Origin: Stratiolaelaps scimitus
Lineage: Eukaryota > Arthropoda > Arachnida > Mesostigmata > Laelapidae
Reading direction: 5' to 3'
Length of the DNA stretch: 64,000 nt
Assembly (NCBI GenBank): GCA_019614645.1
Contig: JABWDB010000068.1
Location: 496,001-560,000, forward strand
Part shown: piece after piece, positions 45,315 to 55,157 of the stretch
How positions within the stretch are numbered: position 1 is the stretch's first letter
How the letters are laid out: each line of letters opens with the position of its first letter
Made by a program: the position numbers and the translations under genes
Notes under the pieces: generated by a model
Told to the model about the DNA's origin: nothing
Database searches by the model: none
What the model saw: the letters and a program-made list of their open reading frames with translations, nothing else

Positions 45315-46647
45315 AAACTGAGATATCGTTCGTACTCATCGGATATGTTAGACCGAACGGGGGATCACTGTCCATGCTAGTGGGGCTGTCAGTAAAAACA
45401 CAGTACTAGTAGTAGTGGTAGTAGCAAGAGGCTACTGCCGCACAGCGGCTGTATTGCACAAACTTCGACCGTCTACGGCGGCTTCTAGTGTCACTATATT
45501 GTCAGAGGTCGAGTCTTCCCCGACATCGCCCCCGCTAGTGGTCCTCAGCGCCTCTTCAAACAATTCGATTGGTTAAGAGCGAAATGTCCATCACTCAATC
45601 GGCAAAGCGAGGTACTAATATCATAACAGCGAAATTCTGCTACCAGAGTACTAGACCTCTTCTAATAATCACATAAACAATTAAGACATCACTGAAATTA
45701 TTCCAATCGATATTCCTCATCATTTCTGATTAATTGGCACGATTCACGTGATAACATTCTGGCTAGGGCCAGGAGGACGTCGGTCGACACAGCCCGGTAC
45801 ATGTAGTAGATAGCCTAAATAGCTCAGAGGGGCGTGAAGGATAACACACTTAGTTGATAGCAGTGCTCGCAGTGAAAATTTATTTATCTAGATACGCTAC
45901 CCCTGGTCAGTCCAGACAGGGATGGACTCGGGCTTGGGATTGGTTAGTGTTCTGGCCATCTGGCCTACCGTGGGAATGTGGACTGTCGACGTCCCTATTC
46001 CTAACACTCCCTCGAGTCGATATGTCCACCTGTACTTTTAAGGCCAATCAATATACATGTGCTGCACCAATATATTAGCTTCAATATAATCAGTGGCGGA
46101 TGTATGTACTCATAATAATAAAAAAAATCTTTGTTGGCGTTTCTTATTGTCGACTGAGTCAGTGGTTCGGGATGGTTGTAGAGAAGAGTCCTCGGTCGAA
46201 AGTTGATGCGGTCCAGTGACGTCGGCGAACTGTCAACGTCGGTCGACTATTCCACCGCAGGTCGACTGTGTAAACCACGTGAAGCGCTCGGATGTAACGT
46301 GTCGTGCACCATGTCCGTTCCGTGCACGTCCGCTTGCTCTCTCCCCCTCCGAGCGACTGCATGTGTGAGGTGTGAGGTATGAGGTCTCATCGCTTGGCGA
46401 ATGGATCCGTCATTACCGCGGTGATCTGCGGGCTTGGTGGTTGTCTCAGGGAACGGCTTGATTACTGTTTCGTTTGAAGACGGAAGGCCGAAAAAAAATT
46501 GTGAGGAGCACTCACTTGAGGAGCACAGCACGACAACGGAACACAGTTGTAGTTCTGTGTCCCGTTGTCGTAGGCCATAGTTCGGGTCCCGCAGTGCATA
46601 TCGCCACCGCCATCGCCATCATCATTTTATTTTTTTCTTTTTCCGTG
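45315..46647. other. No recognised gene
   Basis: Mixed-composition spacer left of element E. It contains TAGTAGTAGTGGTAG-type short repeats near 45410. From 46150 the sequence becomes GC-rich. It may include the 3' LTR of element E, but no second copy exists here to prove it. Confidence 0.4.
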
Positions 46648-46959
46648 ATGCGCCTTCGTTCCGGTAGCGTCACAATGCCGCCGCCGTCGCCGTCACCGCC
46701 GCCGCAGAGACTGGACCAGGACGCCGATGACGATGAAAGAAACATCGAGATGTTTGCGCCGTCCCCTTCTGCGCCTCGTACTGCGCCTCGTACTGCGCCC
46801 ACCGGCAGTACGAGGTGGAAGAAAGGGACGGCGGGCCCGCCGTCAGCTACCGCCGCACTGGTGTCCGTCGCCGGCGCAGTCTGCTTGTATATTTATTGTT
46901 TTTATTATATTTATATGATGGGGCGAGTGCTGCTCCTGGTGATGTCGGTGGACGTGTAG
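46648..46959 (+). CDS. Possible antisense ORF of Copia E (103 aa), Pro-rich with membrane segment
   Basis: ATG at 46648 after a pyrimidine-rich stretch; stop TAG at 46957-46959. The product would begin MRLRSGSVTMPPPSPSPPPQ, continue with an acidic part (DQDADDDERNIE) and a Pro/Ala/Thr stretch, and end with a hydrophobic segment (AALVSVAGAVCLYIYCFYYI). It lies antisense to Copia E, between its envelope-like ORF and the presumed 3' end, as in elements F and J. Caution: this stretch is GC-rich, and all three plus-strand frames are open for long distances, so chance is a real alternative. Confidence 0.3.
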   Translation: MRLRSGSVTMPPPSPSPPPQRLDQDADDDERNIEMFAPSPSAPRTAPRTAPTGSTRWKKGTAGPPSATAALVSVAGAVCLYIYCFYYIYMMGRVLLLVMSVDV

Positions 46960-47542
46960 GGTCCCCGACAGCACGTACAGTTCTATCGGACGTACCGCGG
47001 CGAGTGTGGTTCTCGCCGCGGGTAGTGGTGACCTCTCCGCGGGTCATGCACGATGTTCGTCGTTTCACAACGAAGAAGTTGAGCTGTAGAGCGCGGACTT
47101 GTGTGCCAACGTCCGCGCTTGCCTGCGTACTGTTGAGTGGGCCATTGCGCGAGGAGGCGGCCGAAGTGTGGGCCTCTCCTTATATTCCGCCCCCGGTTGT
47201 ACTGCTCAACCGCTGCCGGGGCCGCATTTTATATAGGCAGGTTTTATAAACAGACGTGATTGTGTTTTTATTTTTTTTGTTTTTAAAAAGTAATGTACAT
47301 ATATATATATATTTTGTTTTTTTTTGTACAAAAAAAATTTTAAAAAGTGTATATATGCGAGAGAGGAGCGAGGGAGAAAAAAGGATTGTAATCATTGCGC
47401 ATCTCCTCCTCTGTGATGCGGGCCGTCGGCCAGGCTCGTCTATGGGCGCCTTTCGACAAGATTGTATATATTCGTTGTATTAAACATTGTAACATGAGCG
47501 GTATTGTGCGTTGCTCGACGTGTATACATTGCATTCATTCAT
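46960..47542. other. 3' region of Copia E, low complexity
   Basis: GC-rich to about 47230, then T- and A-rich with TATATATATA at 47298-47315, followed by T and A runs to 47345. No protein domain is recognised. It lies directly beyond the stop of the envelope-like ORF. Confidence 0.5.
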
Positions 47543-48076
47543 TCACGGCAGTGTTTCTGCTCTATTTCGGTAAGGGCCTTTCGCCTCTGGTGAGTTGCTA
47601 ACTAGGTGTTCATTCTCGTTGGATAGTCTGTTGTGTTTGGCAGAGTATATTAGTAGTAATGTTACGACAATCATTCCGGGTGTCGGTATTAGTGCTGAGA
47701 CGATTGCGATTTCCCAATGCAGTCTGTGGTCTGGTATATCGGGTCGCCTGGTAGTGGTTGTGGTAGTGGGGTAGTATTTACGCTTGTAGTCAGGCCATGA
47801 TTTTGAGCCGCCTACTGGTGGTTTATTTGGGGTGAGGCAAACTGTGTTTTCTGTCGCCTCTTGAATGCATGCTCCCCCGGAGTGGATGCATAATTTGACA
47901 AATTCATCGTTGTCCTCAGTAATGAGGCAGCTAATATTTTTGTTGATGCACTTGTATGGACAATCATTGGTGTATGTGTAGAAGTCCTCTGTAGTTGCTA
48001 TTAGGAGAAGGGGAATGACTGGCAAGATAAAAGCTACTTTTCCTACTTTTGGAGGTGAATCAGCTTCTTTTGTTGT
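47543..48076 (-). CDS. Copia E envelope-like membrane protein
   Basis: An open frame of about 177 codons overlapping the last 34 bases of pol in a different frame. No ATG is present near the start; the frame runs ADSPPKVGKVAFILPVIP, so translation would need frameshifting or a non-AUG start. Order: hydrophobic leader (FILPVIPLLLIATT), Cys-rich ectodomain (NDCPYKCINKNISC, LCIHSGGACIQEA), core VCLTPNKPPVGGSKSWPDY, Thr-rich stalk (YYPTTTTTTRRP), membrane segment (ALIPTPGMIVVTLLLIYSA), and a polar tail ending GPYRNRAETLP. It shares this order with elements G and J. Role in membrane targeting or cell-to-cell transfer is inferred from architecture only. No similarity to a known viral glycoprotein family is claimed. 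Confidence 0.7.
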   Translation of the reverse strand, partial: TTKEADSPPKVGKVAFILPVIPLLLIATTEDFYTYTNDCPYKCINKNISCLITEDNDEFVKLCIHSGGACIQEATENTVCLTPNKPPVGGSKSWPDYKRKYYPTTTTTTRRPDIPDHRLHWEIAIVSALIPTPGMIVVTLLLIYSAKHNRLSNENEHLVSNSPEAKGPYRNRAETLP

Positions 48077-48540
48077 TCAAATAATGGTTTATTAAGGGGT
48101 TTTGTGAGAAAATCCGCCTTTTCAATTTGCGTAGGTACGTACAAAAATTTAAGCTCTCCTGTTGTATATTTTTCGTGGAGGAAGCAGAATTTCACGTGAA
48201 TATGTTTTGTTCTTTTGTGAAATTGTGCGTTCTTGATCAGGGCTAGGGCAGCCTGATTGTCTATGTTAATTGTCGGGGTAATTTCGTGTGACAGTTCTCT
48301 TAGTAGCTGTCGTAGCCACAGTGCTGTTTGAGCACACTGTGTTGCCGCGATGAATTCGCTCTCGGCAGTGCTTAGACTGACGGATGTTTGGCGGGTGGAG
48401 CCCCACGTGATTGGTCCACCGTTCAGCGTTGTCACCTGACCACTACACGATCTTCGAGTGGACTTGCATGCTGCGAAGTCCGCGTCAGAGTAGCACTCGA
48501 GTTGTTCACTGCCTGATGACGAATAGCGTATTGAGTCGTC
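48043..48540 (-). pseudogene. Copia E RNase H domain
   Basis: Contains LECYSDADFAACKSTRRSCS (partly in a second frame), PITWGSTRQTSVSLSTAESE, TINIDNQAALALIKNAQFHK, RTKHIHVKFCFLHEKYTTGE and KADFLTKPLNKPLFEQQKK. The catalytic acids are present. One frameshift lies near 48430. It ends at the TAG at 48043-48045. Confidence 0.82.
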
Positions 48541-48740
48541 TGTGCGACTGGGCTGTATAATTCTTGATAATCGATCCCGGCTCGTTGGCTAAAGCCCTGT
48601 ACCACCAGTCGGGCTCGATATCGGTTAATTGCACCGTCCGCATCGGTCTTCACCTTGTATACCCACCTGCAGCCAATCGGCTTGCAATGTGCGGGTGGAT
48701 CTCGCTTCTGGGTCTGTTATTGCCGGGTGTTTCTTTGTCT
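48541..48740 (-). pseudogene. Copia E RT N-terminal remnant
   Basis: Holds only CRWVYKVKTDADGAINRYRA followed by RLVVQGFSQRAGIDYQELYS, the first RT blocks. The polymerase palm with YVDD is deleted. Confidence 0.75.
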
Positions 48741-49540
48741 ACCCCTGGGGTAGAGCGTTTTGCTCAGTGTGGGTTCTTTTCACAAAGACGACATCTTTCG
48801 AGGTATTGACCTGGCGCGTTTCGCCGATATAAACGCGGAAGCCGTCAATGCGTTTGGTGTATCCGCACAGGCGAGCCTGTATTCCGCGGGGTGACCACTT
48901 AGTCTTTGTTGGGTCGTGATTATAAATAAAACATTTTGAACCGAAAGGATGAAGGTTGGTTAATTTTATTTTTGTTTTGAAGATTAATTCGTGAGCTGTT
49001 TGATTTGTTTGTTCGCAGAGCGTTGTTATGTTTAGCGTGTATGTCGCAAATTGTATGGCTTCTGCCCATAGCGATTGTGGTAATTGAGAGTCAATTAGTA
49101 TATTTCGAGCCAATTTGGAGAGTGTTTGGATATTCCTCTCACTTTTCCCGTTTTGTTGAGGTGTGTAGGGGTTGGATGTAATGAATTCTATCCCCTCACC
49201 TTTAAAGAAATTACTTAGGTGTGCATTTACAAATTTCCTCCCTCCATCACTTAGAAACGCCTTAACCCTATTTCCGGTCTGGTTATTGAACCATAGAATA
49301 AAATGTTTAACTTGATCTGCAATCAAGTTGTACATCTTTTGTGCGCATGAAGTAGACTTTACGAAATTTCGAGAACCCATCTTGTAGACTAAGGAAGTAT
49401 CTGTGGCCTCCTAATGATGGTTGCATGGGACCGCAGACAGATCGGCGTGGATGATCTATCCCATGGACTGCATGAGCGTGTGTTTTGGCTTCGAGTGGTA
49501 CGTAGCTCGGTTCTGCTTTCCTTTTATACATGCATCGCAA
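48739..49540 (-). pseudogene. Copia E integrase
   Basis: A frame of 213 codons (48739-49380) contains AFLSDGGRKFVNAHL (second catalytic Asp), PYTPQQNGKSERNIQTLSKL (Glu) and a C-terminal block ending KDVVFVKR. The first catalytic region (CGPMQPSLGGHRYFLSLQDG) is at 49400-49460 in another frame, where the usual TDLC Asp context is changed. Broken by one or more frameshifts. Confidence 0.78.
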
Positions 49541-50215
49541 TTGAGTTGGTCGTCAGTATATTTTATTTTCTCTCGAGCTAGAAATTCTTTCACTTGTCGT
49601 TTATTAATGCGCGCCAGTGATTCGTGTGCCTGTAGCAAAAGGACTTTGGTTGTCTGTTTTTGTTTTACGGCGTAGTTATCCCGTTTGTCATTGCTGGTCG
49701 GGGTTCCGTTAACTGGTACAGACTTATCCGTACGTTTTCGTTGAGTGTGTGCGGAATTATTTGTTGCATCATTGGTTACTTGATTTGTTCTTTTCATACC
49801 GTGTGTTGCAGAGTTGCTCCCTGACTTGCGCGAAGTCACAACTAAGCACTCAGAATTCTTTACAGGTCTGGCCTTTAATATAAATAACCCGCCTGCTTCT
49901 TGTGTTTTAATAGTTTGGGATCCCTTACACAAGGTTAAACAGTGACTTTGTCCGATGATGGACCATCCCATGTCCATGAGACCAGCCGCCGACAGAAGGT
50001 TCTTACGCGTTCCAGAGACCAATAAAACGTTGTTGAGTTTGAGTTGGGCTCTTTTGCCCTTCCCAGACAGTTCGAGATATTGTAGTACACACGGGCCACC
50101 GCTACACACAATCACACGCTGGAAGTCGCCACATACACAACAGTACACCAGTTCACATGTCAGCTGTTCCCGCCATCGAGTAGATCCGCGCACGCCGGAG
50201 GCAAACAATCGAATG
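49456..50215 (-). pseudogene. Copia E protease end and GAG-pre-integrase
   Basis: A 250-codon frame, opening without ATG, contains the C-terminal protease block (LNNVLLVSGTRKNLLSAAGL), then ILKAR, a basic linker, AHESLARINKRQVKEFLARE and CDACIKGKQNRATYHSKP (zinc Cys pair). The DSGA active site and everything upstream are gone; homology begins near 50215. Confidence 0.75.
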
Positions 50216-50585
50216 GTTCACTGACCACCAGGGGTCGTCACGTCCGCGCCCGGCGGAGAGCCGACCAACCAGCAGCCCCTGCCATGCGACGGCAACGGTG
50301 ATTACGAACAGACGTTCCGCAGCGACAAGCTTCAGTCACGGCGGCCTACTGTTACGATGAACTAGACCGCCAATGAGGCAGATGCCACAATAGATGGGAC
50401 GGCCAAGAGGTGTAGCCGTCCGGCGAGAACTTGGTTGATATAGATAGTAATGTACAATGACGTACCGAATAGAGCCAATGGCTCTAGCTGCGCGATCTCG
50501 TTGAGTCATCGTCGATACCTGGGATCACAGTTATTCTCACTGATGCCACTATAGTGCGGCTTCCAATAAGCAGCAGTTCTGCAGA
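50216..50585. other. No recognised gene; possible LTR end
   Basis: GC-rich stretch leading into a plus-strand gag-like frame. TGTTACGATGAACTAGACCG at 50350 could be the start of an LTR, but no partner copy is present to confirm it. Confidence 0.35.
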
Positions 50586-50625
50586 GTGGTGCAGATACAG
50601 AACGACTCATACCTCTCAGCCATAC

Positions 50626-50792
50626 CGGGTGGACGCTGCGACCAGCTCCCCGAGGAATCTAGCACTGACCGCTCGCCGCATCGGGTGGACGCTGCGACCA
50701 GCTCCCCGAGGGATCGAACGCGACCGCTCACCGTACCAGGTGAACGCTGCGACCAGCCCCCTGAAGCGCCGAGCACCAACCGCTCGCCGCTG
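50626..50792 (+). repeat. Three tandem copies of a 55-56 base unit
   Basis: Units begin at 50626, 50682 and 50737 with GGGTGGACGCTGCGACCAGC (third unit: AGGTGAACGCTGCGACCAGC). The first two are nearly identical over their first 30 bases. Frame differs between units because the spacing is not a multiple of three. It resembles the short tandem repeats seen in some retrotransposon leaders. Confidence 0.85.
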
Positions 50793-50801
50793 CCACCGCG
50801 C

Positions 50802-51335
50802 ATGAGTACGACTCGCTCTGGTAGGTCGTACAGTACTGTAACGAACCTCACCACCTTGGCCGCCTCGGACGACTCCTTTGAAAGCGCAGGATCAACCGAC
50901 AAGTCCCCAGACATGGCACTCAACTCCATCGCACAGGAACCAGGAACCAGGTTCTCCAGGAACCCCCAAAGTACTCGGGGAAGAGCACGTCATCACGGGC
51001 AGCCCAATGGCTGCGCGACTACGAAGTGCGCAACGGTCAACGACGGCCACGACGCGGACCGTAAACTCGCAGGCGTCCTCTTCGCCTTGCAGGATGTCGC
51101 CGCGGTTCTTCGGCCGTTCGACACGGCCGATGAACTGGCGATATGGGACGCGTTTCGTACCACGTTTAAAGCACGGTTCATAGACACAGCCGCGGCGAAC
51201 GAGCAGGCACTGCAACAGCTGCATAAAGTCTATCAGGACGAGGAGACTTCCTGCCTGCAGCACCTGGAGAGGACACCGAGATGGTGTCAGGATCTTACAT
51301 CTCCAATCAAAGAAACCGAACAAATCCGATGGTAA
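50802..51335 (+). pseudogene. Gag-like fragment, probably LTR retrotransposon
   Basis: ATG at 50802 (MSTTRSGRSYSTVTN) opens 177 codons to 51335. A helical segment (WDAFRTTFKARFIDTAAANE, then QALQQLHKVYQDEETS) has the W..F...F....L..L.Q...E pattern of Ty3/Gypsy gag proteins. There is no knuckle before the stop. The BEL fragment begins about 180 bases later on the same strand. Assignment to Gypsy is tentative. Confidence 0.4.
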
Positions 51336-51509
51336 GCTCGGGCGGCGAACCTCTCGTGTCGCGCGGCGCTTATCGCGAACCTGCCAACAACGCTCACACG
51401 GCTGTGGGAAACACTAACCAACTTCGATTTACTACCCATGCGCGGCAATGCTCCGCCATACGATGGGGCCAGTCACCGAGTCCAGCGCATTGTGGAGGAC
51501 TGCCATCCG

Positions 51510-53799
51510 CCTAGCCTGCCATCCGCCAGTCAGCCTACGCGACAAGCTTACTCCAGCAATCATCATCGCTGATCATCATCGCCCGGTCAGGAGATGCAAA
51601 ACCCAAGTGAGTGTTCAATCCACAACTTCGAAACATGAACACCACAAAAGAGAACTACCAAGATTCGGCCGAGCTATCACAGCTAAGAAACAGTCGACAG
51701 AGCCTACGAGCCAGGTTCAACACACAAAGCAATGCATTGCGCAACTTCTCGGAGAGATCTTTCCCTTCGGCGGAGACACTTTCGACGGTCGAGGGCTTTG
51801 GGTCCGAGTTGAACCGCATCGCAGAGGAGATGCAGAAGCTAGACGTCGAAATCAAAACGAGAGTGGAAACGGAAAGGCCGAAGACACTCCTAAAAGAACT
51901 AGAGAAACAGCAAACCTTCGTCGAAGCAGCGCTGCGAGCCAAGCGTCTCGTCGACCGGTTCAAGATGGAGGCAGAAAGGAACGAACGTACCCGGCAGCTG
52001 CCTCCAAGAGCGCAGCAATCGCCAGCGGTACCGGTAGTACAAAGCGCTGGGGCATCGCAGCAACAAGAACTTTTCATGATGCAAAAAAACATGCAAGAGT
52101 TTATAACAAAGCAATTACAACAGCAACAGGAGTTCATTTGCAGCGTGACGAAGCGTTTGGAAGAACTCAGCTTGCAGCAGCAACAACAACAACAACAGCA
52201 ACGGCTCACACCTCAAGGGCAAATCCAAGCATCAGTCAGCAGTGCGCAACAAGCATCACACCCACACCCAGCGACGGGCCCATTCCTACATCCATCCGTC
52301 AACGAGTTTGAAACACTTCATCGCAACGATGGGCCAACACATTCGTCCAGCAGATTCACCGCGAGTTCTCTGTCTATAGACAAACTCCCTAAATTTACAG
52401 GTAGAGGTTGGTGGCAGCTCTTTGAAATCGCGGTGCATAATAATCCACGGAAGCCCGATATCGAAAAATTCTGCCGGCTAGAACAGTCGCTACCCAGATC
52501 AGCAGCCGCAGAGATAGAACACTTAGATTTCACGGCGGAACTGTACGAAACAGCGACCCAGACCCTACAAGAGCGCTTCGGAGACGTTGCGACAGCAGAA
52601 TGGGCTCATATGCAGGTCATCTCAAGGTTGTGCAGTGCGAGGGATCTACATCAACCAGCAAAACGAAGTACGTTCATTAATACGTTGGACCAAAACGTGA
52701 AACCATTAGTAGCTCAATGTGTAGATTATTCAGCCCTATCGTTTGCCATATCCCCAATGGTTCTAAAGTGCTTGCCGGATTCAATGAAACTAGGATTTGC
52801 TTCCTGGAAGCAAACCTTAGTGGACATCAATGAATCTCAATGAGTTATTAATCGATTATCTGAAACTACGCAGGGATTGGAACAATGAGTTTGGAATTCA
52901 GGGTAGAAGAGTAGACAGTTTTGAACGTAGTAGACATAACCACCCATTACACCACCCCACCTATTACAGTTGGCATCCAAAACAGGTTCAAAGAAATATA
53001 CGCGAGCAGCAAACAGAGCGCAAATAACTACGCTTTCGGTACAGTCACCGCCAACGGCGACCCAATGTGTTTATTTTGTGAGCAGACACATAACAGCAAA
53101 AATTGCAAACACAACCTCGCTCAACGCAAACAAATATTAGCAGAAAAAAGGGTGTGCTTCAGATGTCTGCAACTCAATCACACCGCAGACAAGTGTAGGA
53201 ACACAAAAATCAATTGCGAACATTGTCGAGGGAAACACTTTCCGGTAATGTGTCCCAAACTAAATAACGAATCAGTGAACGTGAATACCTATCAATCACT
53301 ATGCCAACCTCCGATACCCAACACATACTCACCAACATCTTGGAACAACAGCACAACTAACACCCAGTTGTTAATGACGGGTTACGCGTGGATTTGTGCA
53401 AACTCGAATCGCATCCTCTGCCGTACACTACTGGATCCCGGTTCACAGAGATCATTCGTATATAATGGCCTACTGAAGAAGTTAGGTGCCTCTCCGCAAG
53501 GTTCACGAGCAGCGGCCACCTACACAATCGGAGGGTTAGTCTCCAGATCACGGGAATGCGGTTTGTTCGACTTACAACTGAGAAGTTAATCCACTCCGCA
53601 TGACCATGTTGCTTTCATTGGCTTAGGGCTCCCAGAGATCACAAAAAAGCTGTCTGCCCTCGGTCGTGTCCACCAACGGCCTTTTCCCCATAGCCGACCA
53701 CTTAGAACAATGCACCACTACTAACAGAGAGATTCTCTTAGGCACAGATGTCCTATCTCGCATCATGCTGAATAACGTTCGAGTATTCGTCAATATTGT
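51510..53799 (+). mobile_element. BEL/Pao element, second copy, truncated at both ends
   Basis: Starts at about 51510 within the leader shared with the 13-20 kb BEL copy (CAGTCAGCCTACGC) and ends at about 53799, within the protease-RT linker. No LTR remains. It is cut on the right exactly where the LTR of Copia J begins, so J inserted into it. Confidence 0.88.
51635..53799 (+). pseudogene. BEL gag and protease, broken
   Basis: ATG near 51635 (MNTTKENYQDSAELSQL) is open to 52843, giving gag with a Gln tract from a CAG/CAA repeat near 52175-52205. A 24-base deletion near 52400 removes the DVKKFR block present in the other copy. The frame then breaks; 52921-53589 carries the knuckles (CFRCLQLNHTADKC with all metal ligands) and protease (LLDPGSQRSFVYNGLLKKLG). 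A stop at 53589 and a further break follow. Confidence 0.85.
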
Positions 53800-54211
53800 T
53801 AATTCGCAATAATTTATGATAGAAGGAGGCAAGTTCGTGTTGTTCACTAGGTGCGGCTCGGCTTGACCCGATGTTGGCTCATGTTTATTGAAGCCCTTAT
53901 ATATTACAGCTGAAGTGGAAACGTCCAGGGGGAGAACAGTAAATGAGGATCGAATAAGCGCTGTTTTTTTTCTTCTGGACAGCTTCAACGGTTCGCTTTT
54001 GTGTTCATCTATTTGACGGTCACACGTGACTTAGTGCTTTTGTCCTTGTATATTTCGTTGTAATCGTTCTTCTTTTCTGTAGCATCATAGTTGCCGTTAT
54101 TTAATCTCAGGGTCACACAAAGTGAATGCTTTTGTATTTCATGATTTAGATGTGGTGTTAACGATGGCTCAAAAGCATAACAGGAATATGTCATGGAGTC
54201 ATATTTCAACA
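53797..54211 (-). repeat. Copia J 3' LTR
   Basis: Runs from TGTTAATTCGC (plus reading) to ATTTCAACA, giving TG...CA ends on both strands. The inner edge is followed by a pyrimidine run (purine-rich AGAGGGGAAG in element direction), the expected polypurine tract. The outer edge coincides with the point where BEL homology stops. The second LTR is outside the window. Confidence 0.7.
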
Positions 54212-54225
54212 CTTCCCCTCTTTTG
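54212..54225 (-). other. Copia J polypurine tract
   Basis: In element direction AAAAGAGGGGAAG directly precedes the TGTTGAAATA start of the LTR. This is where plus-strand DNA synthesis is primed. Confidence 0.7.
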
Positions 54226-54562
54226 AGACTCCGTCATGTTTAAGCAATGATATTTGATATATGCTTTGTTTCGTGATCGCAGAATTGGAAGTGACGATGA
54301 TAATCATATCTGGATCTTTATGCAATTTGTATGTGCGCGAGAACTGTTTTTTTTTTTTAATGTATATATCTGAGCTAGTCCTTTAAGTGCTTGTAAGCGT
54401 TGTGCTCAGTTCATATGAGTACATGTTCCGGTATCGTGTTTTCTTGTAGATATCCTCTTGAGCACAGTGGATGAGTAGGTGGCGTTACCGTCGTTTCCAT
54501 CCTATGTTTCTACCATTTATATGTGCTTCCGATTGATCGTATTGTAATTAGCTCGATCAATT
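54226..54562. other. Copia J 3' non-coding region
   Basis: Between the polypurine tract and the antisense ORF. T run near 54345-54358. No domain recognised. It would contain the promoter of the antisense ORF if that ORF is expressed. Confidence 0.4.
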
Positions 54563-54763
54563 ATGCATCCAGTTGTTCGGCGACGTCGAGTTCGGCGCGG
54601 TCTTGCCGGTATAGGATTCGCATTAAATCAAGCCCAAAGAGGCCTTGTGAGACCGATCAGAGGAATGTATGCTTTCCGGGGAGTTTTCCGTCCCTGGATA
54701 CCTCGGGCCGGACAGGCCGAGGTTCAAGAACATTATAGATCCTTCAGAGTGTACGAGAATTGA
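54563..54763 (+). CDS. Antisense accessory ORF in Copia J (66 aa), Arg-rich
   Basis: ATG at 54563, stop TGA at 54761-54763. The product starts MHPVVRRRRVRRGLAGIGFA and is strongly basic, with about 15 arginines in 66 residues and aromatic residues near the end. It lies antisense between the envelope-like ORF and 3' LTR of element J. With nested element G set aside, its stop is only about 115 bases from the envelope-like stop, across a TA repeat. The RRRRVRR cluster could act as a nuclear or RNA-binding signal; that is inference. There is no sequence similarity to the 90-residue ORF of element F, only the same position and strand. Confidence 0.45.
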   Translation: MHPVVRRRRVRRGLAGIGFALNQAQRGLVRPIRGMYAFRGVFRPWIPRAGQAEVQEHYRSFRVYEN

Positions 54764-54790
54764 TGTAGGTTATTAGTATATATATATATA

Positions 54791-55134
54791 TGTGGTGATA
54801 TTGAAGGTCTAGAAGTGGTTACTAGATGTAAATGAGTACACTAGCTTAGCCGTAGTTTCATGCGTGGGTAAGTAACGCATTTATTGTAGAATGAAGTACA
54901 GATATGTGGATTGTCTGTTCGCTCACTGGGGAACGTTCAGCATAGGCACCGCACAGGCACGGTCCATCATGCCCATAGGTGGCGTCTTCTCTTTTAAGAA
55001 GGTCCGGAGGACCGCCTTTGCTTTAGACTCCTCCCAATGTTGGGAAAGGGGACATTCGGGCTCGAGTTCGTTTATATGATATATGTATAAGTAATGTGTA
55101 TATGTATTTGAGTATGCTATCATATAATTTCACA
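54791..55134 (-). repeat. Copia G 3' LTR
   Basis: TGTGGTGATATTG ... ATAATTTCACA in plus reading. It matches the right LTR except for CGGTCCATCATG against CAGTCCATACATG and one base in ATATATG/ATATGTG. The inner edge is followed by CCCCCACTCTC, the complement of a purine tract. Confidence 0.93.
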
Positions 55135-55150
55135 CCCCCACTCTCGAGGT
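55135..55150 (-). other. Copia G polypurine tract
   Basis: In element direction GAGAGTGGGGG directly before the LTR (TGTGAAATTAT). Only about 20 bases separate it from the polyprotein stop, so element G has no room for an antisense ORF between coding region and LTR. Confidence 0.75.
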
Positions 55151-55157
55151 AGAATGG

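Larger units (their letters stand above)
47543..50215 (-). mobile_element. Copia element E, internally deleted, with complete envelope-like ORF
   Basis: Minus-strand Copia copy: protease end and pre-integrase (49456-50215), integrase (48739-49400), a short RT N-terminal piece (48540-48690), RNase H (48043-48540) and an envelope-like ORF (47543-48076). Gag and the 5' LTR are absent. RT jumps from YQELYSPVAQT directly to the RNase H region at about 48540, so the catalytic core is deleted. The 3' module is nevertheless open from end to end. Confidence 0.85.

Noticed and set aside
46815..47249. 144-codon plus-strand frame
   Set aside because: Opens at GTG in a GC-rich stretch where all three frames are long; no domain.
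50626..50792. CRISPR-like regular repeats
   Set aside because: Only three units in direct tandem, with related spacers, in a eukaryotic retrotransposon context.
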